Origin: a virus
DNA: 64,000 nucleotides
Strand: one strand, 5' to 3'
IMG/VR virus record: IMGVR_UViG_3300017917_002560
Location: 1 to 64,000 of that record
A program made the position numbers and the translations under genes. Below, piece by piece: positions 27,431-33,918 of the stretch. Within the stretch, counting starts at the first letter, position 1; the number at the start of each line of letters is the position of its first letter. The notes under the pieces are model-generated. The model had not been told where the DNA came from, did no database searches, and saw only the letters and a program-made list of their open reading frames with translations.

Positions 27431-27504
27431 GCGCTAGGCCCGTATGGTACGGGAGAAGCCTCTAAAACTTCCGATAGTGGGTTCGATTCCCATCTAGCGC
27501 ACCA
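27431..27504 (+). tRNA. tRNA with anticodon CUA (amber suppressor type)
   Basis: A 74-nt cloverleaf with encoded CCA. The acceptor stem GCGCTAG/CTAGCGC is a perfect 7 bp, and the discriminator is A. The D arm is CCCG-TATGGTA-CGGG. The T arm is GTGGG-TTCGATT-CCCAT with the conserved TTCRA loop. The anticodon arm is GAAGC-CTCTAAA-ACTTC: with U33 at 27461 the anticodon is CTA at 27462-27464, reading UAG. Oddities: only one base (G) joins acceptor and D stems, so the usual U8 is missing, and the pair closing the anticodon loop is C-A. There is no long variable arm (5 nt), which excludes Leu, Ser or Tyr types. The amino acid cannot be read from the sequence. Confidence 0.8.
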
Positions 27505-27710
27505 AGGCAGCGGTTTCTTTTTTTAAGTTGAATCCAGTATGAGTTGCACGGTAAGCTAGATAAATCCGTGGGCAGGCAATAGTATCAAAATGTAACTTAA
27601 ATGACAGCCAGGAAAGACTGGCACTAATAAATAAATTTGTAGGATGGTCCTACAAACCAACACTCTTTAAAAGATAGGTGTTTAGAGTGTACACCGTAAA
27701 AGGAGAAATC
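27505..27710 (+). other. Structured leader upstream of the zinc-ribbon gene
   Basis: About 200 bp without a gene. It contains a T-run just after the tRNA (27518-27524) and three hairpins: GCCAG/CTGGC at 27607-27622, a 9-bp TTTGTAGGA/TCCTACAAA with 3-nt loop at about 27636-27656, and ACACTC/GAGTGT at about 27660-27690. A late octamer lies between the first and second. Confidence 0.55.
27626..27633 (+). promoter_or_regulatory. Possible late promoter of the zinc-ribbon gene
   Basis: AATAAATA followed by A, 77 nt before the ATG at 27711. A transcript from it would begin at the foot of the 9-bp hairpin. Confidence 0.5.
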
Positions 27711-28454
27711 ATGATGTATGAATCAAAAATGGTCGCCGCCATTAAAGTAAACGGCAAAGTCCTACGTGAATTCAAGGACACAGTGCATATTCCATTCTCT
27801 AGCGAATATAGCATTTTACTAAAAAACCTCAACACACAACGAGCAGTAGTCAATGTTTTCATTGATGGCGAAAACATAGTACCCAACGGCCTAGTGCTCA
27901 ATGCTGGACAAGAAATTGATCTTGAACGATCAATCAAAAACGGTAACTTAACCGAGGGCAATCGTTTTAAGTTTATTGAACGCACTGGCTCTGTAGAGGC
28001 ACATCGTGGTGTCAAGCTCGAAGATGGTATTGTACGAGTTGAGTTCCAGTTCGAACAACCACGTCCAATTTGGACCAACATCACATATAGCAACAATCAA
28101 ATTTATCCACAAGGTAGTATCCTGCGTGGTATGAACAACAGTGTTGGCCCAGTTGGTTCAGTGACTTGTTCTGCTACATACGACAGCTATTCTGCATCAG
28201 CTACATCAGCCGTTGCCAACGACGTTGGCATTACTGTGCCTGGTAGCAAAAGCACTCAGTCTTTTTCAACTACCTATGTTGGCGTCCTAGAATCAACTAA
28301 GCACACCATGGTGTTTAAACTATTGGGTGGTGAAGCTGTTAAGCAAGCTGTCACTGTCAAGCACAAACCCAAGTGTGTCACATGTGGCAAGCAAAATAAA
28401 GCAACGGCAAAATTTTGTACAGAATGTGGCACGGCTCTAGAAATTTTTGCTTGA
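27711..28454 (+). CDS. Phage protein with C-terminal zinc ribbon (247 aa)
   Basis: The first 110 residues (KMVAAIKVNGKVLREFKDTVHIPF, then VFIDGENIVPNGLVLNAGQEIDLERS) form a beta-rich domain that I believe recurs in many large phages but has no known role. A low-complexity Ser/Thr linker leads to a second beta domain and a C-terminal zinc ribbon with two pairs, CVTC and CTEC (residues about 223-241). It may be a virion or nucleic-acid-associated protein. The start at 27711 (or ATG 3 nt on) follows a strong AAAGGAG site. Its TGA stop lies inside the -35 box of the next promoter. Confidence 0.65.
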   Translation: MMYESKMVAAIKVNGKVLREFKDTVHIPFSSEYSILLKNLNTQRAVVNVFIDGENIVPNGLVLNAGQEIDLERSIKNGNLTEGNRFKFIERTGSVEAHRGVKLEDGIVRVEFQFEQPRPIWTNITYSNNQIYPQGSILRGMNNSVGPVGSVTCSATYDSYSASATSAVANDVGITVPGSKSTQSFSTTYVGVLESTKHTMVFKLLGGEAVKQAVTVKHKPKCVTCGKQNKATAKFCTECGTALEIFA

Positions 28455-28479
28455 CACAGTGCAATCAATCATATATAAT
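28451..28479 (+). promoter_or_regulatory. Consensus sigma70 promoter (TTGACA-17-TATAAT)
   Basis: TTGACA at 28451-28456 and TATAAT at 28474-28479 with a 17-nt spacer. It should give strong early transcription from about 28486 into the leader of the amber-containing gene. The -35 contains the TGA stop of the previous gene, the same arrangement as at 3755-3760 on the other strand. Confidence 0.9.
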
Positions 28480-28536
28480 GAGCACATGTTAGTAAATTAT
28501 ATCATACTAGTATAGGTCATTAAACACTTATTATCT

Positions 28537-28583
28537 GCCCGGACTACTCCTCGTCTGACCAGCTTGGATGTCGCGGGCTTTTT
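28537..28583 (+). terminator. Intrinsic terminator/attenuator in the leader
   Basis: GCCCGGAC (28537-28544) pairs with GTCGCGGGC (28570-28578), one bulged G, and is followed by TTTTT. It lies between the promoter and the gene, so it either ends a small RNA of about 100 nt or acts as an attenuator. The loop contains CTCCT, complementary to the AGGAG of the downstream ribosome-binding site. Confidence 0.65.
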
Positions 28584-28612
28584 CACGACCGTAACTTTTA
28601 AAGGAGATCAAA

Positions 28613-29161
28613 ATGTCGTAGATTGAATATGCTTGCAAGGACGTAGTGTTCCATTTTAACAAAAAACACTTAGAAGACGAGACCATTCCTATGTGGGTCT
28701 TAAAAACACATGGAGAAACTTTTTATGTTGATCATGTCGAAGCTGACATGTCATGGAGTACAAAAGAAACGCCCAATAACTCACACACCAAAGGCAGTAT
28801 CAAGTTCAAAGAAGTGTTGCTTCAAATTGACGAGCACAACTGCGCAAAGTTAAGCAAGCTATCTGTAATTGACAAAATTCGCTTGCGCAATCAAAAGCTA
28901 GGCATTACTCGAATCTTATTTGGGTGGAACAGCGACATCCATAAAGCATTAAAAAACAATGAGTTCAAGCACAGCCCTTTTAAAAATGTCGAGGGAGCAT
29001 GCGGCACTAGCTATGTTGTATGTGACTTGTTGAAAAAAGAAGAAGCAACGTTTGCTGGGTTGAAATATCATTTTCGTGTGCTGATGCCAAACGAAATGTA
29101 TTATCAGTTCTACGACAGCAAGGAAAAGTATATCGATGAGATATACGAAGACGACGACTAA
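28613..29161 (+). CDS. Early protein with in-frame UAG at codon 3 (182 codons)
   Basis: The ribosome-binding site AAAGGAG (28600-28606) stands 6 nt before ATG-TCG-TAG-ATT-GAA. After the TAG at 28619-28621 the frame stays open for 179 codons to TAA at 29161. The codons just after TAG read IEYACKDVVFHFNKKH, smoothly continuous with the rest, so the protein seems to begin before the TAG. The only in-frame start beyond it is a GTG at 28646 with AAGGA just 4 nt away, giving a 171-aa product that loses the first strand. The protein is acidic, ends in EIYEDDD, and has THGETFYVDHVEADMSWSTK and a conserved-looking GSIKFKEVLLQIDEHNC stretch; function unknown. The phage's CUA tRNA lies 1.1 kb upstream. 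Alternatives are a sequencing error, a GTG start with a two-codon leader, or a population variant. Confidence 0.7.
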
Positions 29162-29688
29162 CCAATACGCCAAACGCTACCGTCTGACCACACTGGCACA
29201 ATGTTGCTGCCACCGTCTGTGATCTGGGCACCAAAGTTGCCTGCGGCTACTAAATTGGCATCATTGGCAAATCCGCGGAGACCAGTATTGCCAGCAGGAT
29301 TAGGAAGATTGTTCAAGGGCATTACATCAAATATCATATATTTGGCTGAAAGTTGATCCAAGGCTCCAATTGTGTTGGCAAGAATGTTGTTAGTGACAGA
29401 GATGTTACCACCGGTAATGTTGCCTGTAGTTGAAATAGTGTTGGATCCAAATGCGGCCAACAATGTTACTACGTTAGCATTACCATAATTGCCAGCTGAC
29501 GAAACAGCAGTCAGCTGACCAGAATTATTGCCTACATATATTGCAGGTGGATTAGTCTCAAGATTAACTACAAGTTCGCCCGGACGTGCGTTGCCGTTGT
29601 ATTGCGCTAGAGTGATCTGCGCATTGTCTTTCATTACAGCACGGCTTATACCTGTAATGTCATCATATGGTGGTGGTGAATTTGCCAT
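29158..29688 (-). CDS. Short fibre-like virion protein (176 aa)
   Basis: The N-terminal half (MKDNAQITLAQYNGNARPGE, then LVVNLETNPPAIYVGNNSG) is the head-binding module that starts many fibres and spikes of aquatic T4-like phages. It is followed by one copy of the fibre repeat (TGNITGGNIS) and a C-terminal GFANDANLVAAGNFG...VWRIG domain typical of short distal fibre proteins. It ends in TAG, at a natural-looking terminus, and overlaps the convergent early gene by 4 bp. The annotated ATG is exactly 5 nt from a perfect late octamer and lacks an SD; the internal ATG 54 nt on (MKDNAQ) is an alternative start. Confidence 0.7.
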   Translation of the reverse strand: MANSPPPYDDITGISRAVMKDNAQITLAQYNGNARPGELVVNLETNPPAIYVGNNSGQLTAVSSAGNYGNANVVTLLAAFGSNTISTTGNITGGNISVTNNILANTIGALDQLSAKYMIFDVMPLNNLPNPAGNTGLRGFANDANLVAAGNFGAQITDGGSNIVPVWSDGSVWRIG

Positions 29689-29693
29689 AACAA

Positions 29694-29701
29694 TATTTAT
29701 A
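29694..29701 (-). promoter_or_regulatory. Late promoter of the 176-aa fibre-like gene
   Basis: Exact TATAAATA on the minus strand, followed by TTGTT and then ATG, so the predicted start of transcription coincides with the start codon. Confidence 0.8.
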
Positions 29702-29710
29702 TAACCAACA

Positions 29711-29734
29711 AAAAAGGGCCTTGCGGCCCTTTTT
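29711..29734. terminator. Bidirectional intrinsic terminator after gp23
   Basis: AAAAAGGGCC (29711-29720), TTGC loop, GGCCCTTTTT (29725-29734): a perfect 10-bp stem with A-tract and T-tract on its two flanks, able to work on both strands. It lies 24 nt downstream of the capsid gene. Confidence 0.9.
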
Positions 29735-29757
29735 GTGTTTTCGCAATCCGTATTGGA

Positions 29758-30954
29758 TTAACTGAAAGACAAGTTGCTGACAGCGATCTCGCCAACATAG
29801 TCACCGGCGTTACCAAAGCTTGATGCTGTGTTGGTAAGTTCGATGTATCCGTAACGAGTCATGAAGCTCACGACTGGTTCGAATGTTGTTGGATCAAGAA
29901 CAACGCCACTGCTCATCAACGGAATGTATGGGCAGTAGAATGCTGGAGCGTCAGCTTCGCTGGTGCCCTTATAACCAACCAACACTGGTGTAGTGTCGCT
30001 AGCATAAGAGTCAACAAACACACGCATTGCACCGTTCAATGTACCAACAAACTTGGTGTTTGTAGGTGCTTCGAATGTGCCTTCTGTTGTGCGAGCAAAA
30101 GCTGAAGTTGTTGCAGATTGCAACACTGTCAAAGCGGCAGAGCTTACAACAGCGTAGTTACCAGCGCCACGACGTGTACGCTGAGCGATCAAGTTAGCAA
30201 CACGGTTGATTAGAACTGCCAATGCGGCGTGCTCGTCACCAACGAATGTAGCTGTACCAGATACAGTAGCTTGGTTGTATGTGAACTCAGTTGCGGCCAA
30301 ACTGCGTAGGCTCAAGAGAATCTCTTGGTCAATTTCAGCAGTAATTTCTTGTGCTAGAGCAGCCATGATTTCTGCTTCAACGTCAATACCATGCATGGCT
30401 TGTGCGTCTTGTGCAGATTCAAATGTCCAGCGAGCTTGCAACTTGCGTGTCTTAGCTTCAACAGCTTGCTTCAAGATCTGAACGGAAATTTGCTTACCGC
30501 CAGTACCTTCCATAGTAGCTGTGTTACCACCATTGTAACTGGTTGTGCTATCAGTATCTTTAGGTACTGTAGAATATGCAGTTGCAATTGTGAATGGGCT
30601 CAAAGCTTCTTGACCAGCTGTGACGCTTGTAGCGGCAGCACTGTTGTCTGTCAAGCTCTGTGCATAGCGAACACGCAGAGTGTGGATCTGACCAACTGGG
30701 CCAGTCATAGGCTGAACACCTACCAACTCGTTAGCGATAACTGTTGGCATCACACGGCGGATAACTGGTAGAATCACACGGTTCAATGTAGCGATATTAC
30801 CAGCAGTTGTGCTACCAGCACTTGCGTTTTCCTTCAAATACTTACGAGTATTTTCAAGAATAACTTTCATGCTGTTGCGTTTGGTACCACTTAGACCCTC
30901 AAGAAGGGCCTCTTTGGTTTCATCCCAACGACTTTCTAATAGTTCTTGTGACAT
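29758..30954 (-). CDS. gp23: Major capsid protein gp23
   Basis: A 398-aa homologue of T4 gp23 (521 aa), within the size range of cyanophage-type capsid proteins. The N-terminal about 42 residues form the propeptide, with a probable gp21 cleavage site after YLKE (residue 42; T4 consensus I/L-x-E). Then the HK97-fold core begins with NIATLNRVILPVIRRVMP, and the VQPMTGPVGQIHTLRVRY segment is highly characteristic. The order 20-(core)-21-22-23 is the T4 order. GGAGACGTAA precedes the ATG, and a strong terminator follows. No exact late octamer is seen in the short gap to gp22, so transcription may come from upstream promoters. Confidence 0.95.
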   Translation of the reverse strand: MSQELLESRWDETKEALLEGLSGTKRNSMKVILENTRKYLKENASAGSTTAGNIATLNRVILPVIRRVMPTVIANELVGVQPMTGPVGQIHTLRVRYAQSLTDNSAAATSVTAGQEALSPFTIATAYSTVPKDTDSTTSYNGGNTATMEGTGGKQISVQILKQAVEAKTRKLQARWTFESAQDAQAMHGIDVEAEIMAALAQEITAEIDQEILLSLRSLAATEFTYNQATVSGTATFVGDEHAALAVLINRVANLIAQRTRRGAGNYAVVSSAALTVLQSATTSAFARTTEGTFEAPTNTKFVGTLNGAMRVFVDSYASDTTPVLVGYKGTSEADAPAFYCPYIPLMSSGVVLDPTTFEPVVSFMTRYGYIELTNTASSFGNAGDYVGEIAVSNLSFS

Positions 30955-30975
30955 TTACGTCTCCTGTTTATTAAA

Positions 30976-32073
30976 TTAAAGCCCTGCCAGACGCTTGAGG
31001 TCAATCACGTTGCTAGTAGCCTCGTGACTTTCTTCTTGCTGGTTCGGAACATTTTTATCACCAGTTGCTACGGACACGGACTCTGCAATCACTTTTGTGG
31101 CTCTTGCAGAACGATCTTCCAATACGGCTGGTAGATATTTTTCGAAAGCACCTTTCAGACGACTTGTCTGAACACTTTCGAGCAAATTACGCATGACTTC
31201 AGCTTTTTCCTTGTTTAGAGGAGCTAGCAATTCACGCATAGTAGCTTCACGCTCGTTGCTCTCTTTAAGCATGCGTACTTCGCGTTCTTTGGACTCAACG
31301 ATGACTTTCGCCTTTTCGGTGAGTTGGATGGCTTCCGCCAATTTTGTATCTTTGTCAGACAATAGCTGATGCAACTTGCGCACTTCGGCTTTCTCATTGA
31401 GGTGAGTAGCACCAAATTCTGCGGCGTATGCTTCAAAAATACGACGACCAAAATTGTTCTCACGAGCAACTTTGATATCTTCTTGCAATTGTGTTAGTTC
31501 GGCCTTTAGATGACGGCTAACTGCTTGACTCATCTTTTCAGCAGATTCTTTTACGAATTTTGCTTTCAAAGTTTCAAGTTTGCTACGTGCTTCGCGAACC
31601 AAGCGAACCTTGGTTTCCACAACTTCACGTTTGTCTTGAGCAAATTCTTGAATTTCACGAGCCAATGCTTGCACAACAAATCCTTCTAGTTTTTCTAGTC
31701 CTTCATTGTGTGTGCGACGATCTTTACGTAATTCGCTAATTTCTTCAGCAAGTTTTGTCACCAAGAAGCCGTTAAACTTCTGTGCTGACTCTTTCATCTT
31801 GACTTGGAACTTAACTCGATCTTCTGCAAGTGCTTGCTTTTCGGCTGCCACTGCTTTAATCTCTTCTGCAAGACCATCTGTTACCATCTTATCTAGGGCT
31901 TCTACCATTACTGTTTTGTCGTGCTGATAGCGTTGTGCAAACTCTTCGCGGAGTTCTGCACTGATCTGTTCACGTGCTTCGTTGAGCTTTGATTCCCACG
32001 CTTCGTTGAGAGTTAAGCCTACTTCTTCAGTGATCAGGTTACTATCCAGCAAAGGTTTAATTGCGTCAAACAT
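30976..32073 (-). CDS. gp22: Prohead core scaffold gp22
   Basis: A 365-aa, highly charged, almost wholly helical protein with long Glu/Lys heptads (for example EKMSQAVSRHLKAELTQLQE and SKEREVRMLKESNEREATMR) and many Leu/Ile-x-Glu sites that gp21 can cut, as expected for the T4-like internal scaffold that is degraded during head maturation. Its C-terminus NVIDLKRLAGL is typical of these scaffolds. T4 gp22 is 269 aa. It lies between protease and capsid genes, 12 nt after gp21, with AAGGAG 9 nt before its ATG. Confidence 0.85.
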   Translation of the reverse strand: MFDAIKPLLDSNLITEEVGLTLNEAWESKLNEAREQISAELREEFAQRYQHDKTVMVEALDKMVTDGLAEEIKAVAAEKQALAEDRVKFQVKMKESAQKFNGFLVTKLAEEISELRKDRRTHNEGLEKLEGFVVQALAREIQEFAQDKREVVETKVRLVREARSKLETLKAKFVKESAEKMSQAVSRHLKAELTQLQEDIKVARENNFGRRIFEAYAAEFGATHLNEKAEVRKLHQLLSDKDTKLAEAIQLTEKAKVIVESKEREVRMLKESNEREATMRELLAPLNKEKAEVMRNLLESVQTSRLKGAFEKYLPAVLEDRSARATKVIAESVSVATGDKNVPNQQEESHEATSNVIDLKRLAGL

Positions 32074-32085
32074 TCCTGGTTCTCC

Positions 32086-32727
32086 TTAGATTTTGAGATC
32101 TCTAATGAGGCGTTTAATTTCCTCACCTAAGTATCTCTGTACTTTGTTGTCCACACCAGCTTCGCGGGCCATCTCATAGATTCTATGACCGTGCTTCATA
32201 TTCATGAGCCCTTCATAGATCGCTTGGGGATACGCATTTGGTGCGCTGGGTTGGGCAACTACATCAATAGTGACTATTTCAAAGTCACTAACGTGTCCGG
32301 TTCTATCGTCAACGTTTCCACTACCACGACTACTCACGCCCAGTTTTACACCACTTTGCAACAATGTTTTAATCAAGTTGCCCATTGGAGTAGGCAATAT
32401 TTTCAGTTTGCCGCAACCAGCATGTCCGTCCATCCACATGCTTTCAACACTGTGACACACTCGATCCAAGTTGATTTTTAAATCATCTGGATGGTCCACT
32501 TCACCTAAAACGGAGTTACCGTCACGGATCTGCTCGTTGATGGTCTCAACTGCCTTGATAATTTCATGGCGTGGGTAAATTCTTTCATTTGCATTGCGCT
32601 TGTCGCCTTCAATACAAATGCCTTTGAGATAGAGGTTTTTACCACCAGTAGCCGCATCGGACTCTTCCAACACTTGAATGTTGGCCTGGTGGAACGTTAG
32701 ATCTTCTCTTAGGTAACGTGATGACAT
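32086..32727 (-). CDS. gp21: Prohead core maturation protease gp21
   Basis: A 213-aa serine protease of the T4 gp21 family (S77). The catalytic His is H79 in GEVDHPD, and the Ser lies in GVSSRGSG (about 132-133). The segment GICIEGDKRNANERIYPR near the start is also diagnostic. It cleaves the scaffold, core proteins and the gp23 propeptide, and then itself. It follows the acidic core gene by 7 nt and precedes gp22 by 12 nt, within the leftward head operon. Confidence 0.92.
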   Translation of the reverse strand: MSSRYLREDLTFHQANIQVLEESDAATGGKNLYLKGICIEGDKRNANERIYPRHEIIKAVETINEQIRDGNSVLGEVDHPDDLKINLDRVCHSVESMWMDGHAGCGKLKILPTPMGNLIKTLLQSGVKLGVSSRGSGNVDDRTGHVSDFEIVTIDVVAQPSAPNAYPQAIYEGLMNMKHGHRIYEMAREAGVDNKVQRYLGEEIKRLIRDLKI

Positions 32728-32734
32728 TTACGTC

Positions 32735-33583
32735 TTAGCCTTTAGCAAGTGGTGAGCGTGTGTTAACACCGCTGGCTTGTGATGTCACAGGCTTAGGAGC
32801 GGCTGTTTTAAACGCACCTTTGGCAGCGTCTTGTGGGCCCTTAACCCCCAACTCTTTGGTACTATTACTGTATGCACCAGGAGCATCATGACGACCACCC
32901 ATTTCGCCACCAGCGTGTACTGGTTTGCCAGCCATGCCAGTTGCGCCACTGTTAGCGGCAACAGTAGACTTCTTGTTTACTCCGCCTTCTTCACTTGTGG
33001 TTGGTTTTGGAGCGGCTTTTAAGCTAACAGCTTCCATCATGCCTGGCTCTTCTAGGTCCATTTCTTCAGTGTCGTCGACTTCGATTGCATCTCCGCCTTC
33101 GTCAGCGCCAAAATCGTCGCCGTCGCCTTCCATGCCTTCATCGCCCATTAGTTGTTCAAATTCGGCCATTAGCTGATCAAGCTTGCTTTCCAAGTCCATG
33201 ATGTCGTCCTTGGTAGCTGGCTCATCACCGCCTTCGGAACCTTCGTTACCAAAGTCGCCGTCTTCGCCTTCTTCATCTTCGCCTTCCATGTTGATGTCGC
33301 TTTCTTCTTCCATCTCAACGTCATCAATTAGGTTATCGGCTGCATCGCCGCCCATGGCTGCTTGGTCGCTTTCTTCAACATCTTCAACTTCTTCGTCAAG
33401 TTCTTCTTGACCTTCTTCAATGTCTTCGGCTTCTTCAATGTCTTCAGCTTCATCTAATTCGTCTTGCATTAGATTTTCGTAAATTTCACGACTTTTTTCC
33501 ACAACGATATTGTGGAAAAGTTCTTTGGCTTTCGCCTCTTCATCATTGATCACGTATTCGATCAATTGTTCAAATCTGTTCAT
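32735..33583 (-). CDS. Acidic prohead core protein (gp68/gp67 position)
   Basis: A 282-aa protein with an extremely acidic region (residues 40-180, long Glu/Asp runs such as EEEVEDVEESD) and a Gly/Lys/Ala-rich C-terminal third with repeated APKP(T/V)TS(E/Q) motifs near residues 195 and 265. The N-terminal 40 residues are a normal helical domain. In T4 the genes between portal and protease are the prohead core genes 67 and 68; position and composition suggest the same role as an internal, protease-degraded core component. AGGAG stands 7 nt before the ATG. Confidence 0.65.
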   Translation of the reverse strand: MNRFEQLIEYVINDEEAKAKELFHNIVVEKSREIYENLMQDELDEAEDIEEAEDIEEGQEELDEEVEDVEESDQAAMGGDAADNLIDDVEMEEESDINMEGEDEEGEDGDFGNEGSEGGDEPATKDDIMDLESKLDQLMAEFEQLMGDEGMEGDGDDFGADEGGDAIEVDDTEEMDLEEPGMMEAVSLKAAPKPTTSEEGGVNKKSTVAANSGATGMAGKPVHAGGEMGGRHDAPGAYSNSTKELGVKGPQDAAKGAFKTAAPKPVTSQASGVNTRSPLAKG

Positions 33584-33686
33584 AAGGAAACTCCTGTAGG
33601 TAAAGTGTACTATTATTTAATAGTGTGGTTAAAAACTGTGTGTTTATCGGCAGAAAAAGGCAGATATTTGACAAGTTTGTCAAAAT

Positions 33687-33905
33687 TTATGCAGCCGGGG
33701 CAGGAGGTGGAGAATATTGCTGTTTGATCTGTTTGAGTTTCTCTTTGTACTCAAATGTTCTAACATCATTCATTTTGCGCAGTTTGTTAAGTTGTCGCAG
33801 AGTGAGACGTGTTTTACGCAAGTCCGACAAGCGGACTTGACTGTTATCTTGTGATAGATCCTGATAAGCATCAGGTTCTTTTTTCCAGAATTCTTGTAGC
33901 AACAT
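33687..33905 (-). CDS. Small basic prohead-region protein (72 aa)
   Basis: A 72-aa basic, helical protein (VRLSDLRKTRLTLRQLNKLR, then EYKEKLKQIKQQYSPPPAPAA). Small proteins with the same 'R..NKLRKMND...EYKEKLK.I..QY.PPP' pattern occur between portal and prohead core genes in cyanophages, corresponding to the T4 gp67/gp68 position. A late octamer lies exactly 5 nt before the ATG with no SD, so its mRNA is predicted to be leaderless unless it is translated from the portal transcript. Confidence 0.6.
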   Translation of the reverse strand: MLLQEFWKKEPDAYQDLSQDNSQVRLSDLRKTRLTLRQLNKLRKMNDVRTFEYKEKLKQIKQQYSPPPAPAA

Positions 33906-33910
33906 ACAAG

Positions 33911-33918
33911 TATTTATG
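33911..33918 (-). promoter_or_regulatory. Late promoter inside the portal gene end
   Basis: CATAAATA on the minus strand, then CTTGT and ATG of the 72-aa gene. The octamer spans the portal stop codon. Confidence 0.7.

Noticed and set aside
27636-27656. Hairpin TTTGTAGGA/TCCTACAAA as a terminator
   Set aside because: No U-run follows; it is better seen as a leader structure.
30955-30975. Late promoter directly before gp23
   Set aside because: Only TTTAATAAA-like sequence is present; it does not match the octamer well enough.
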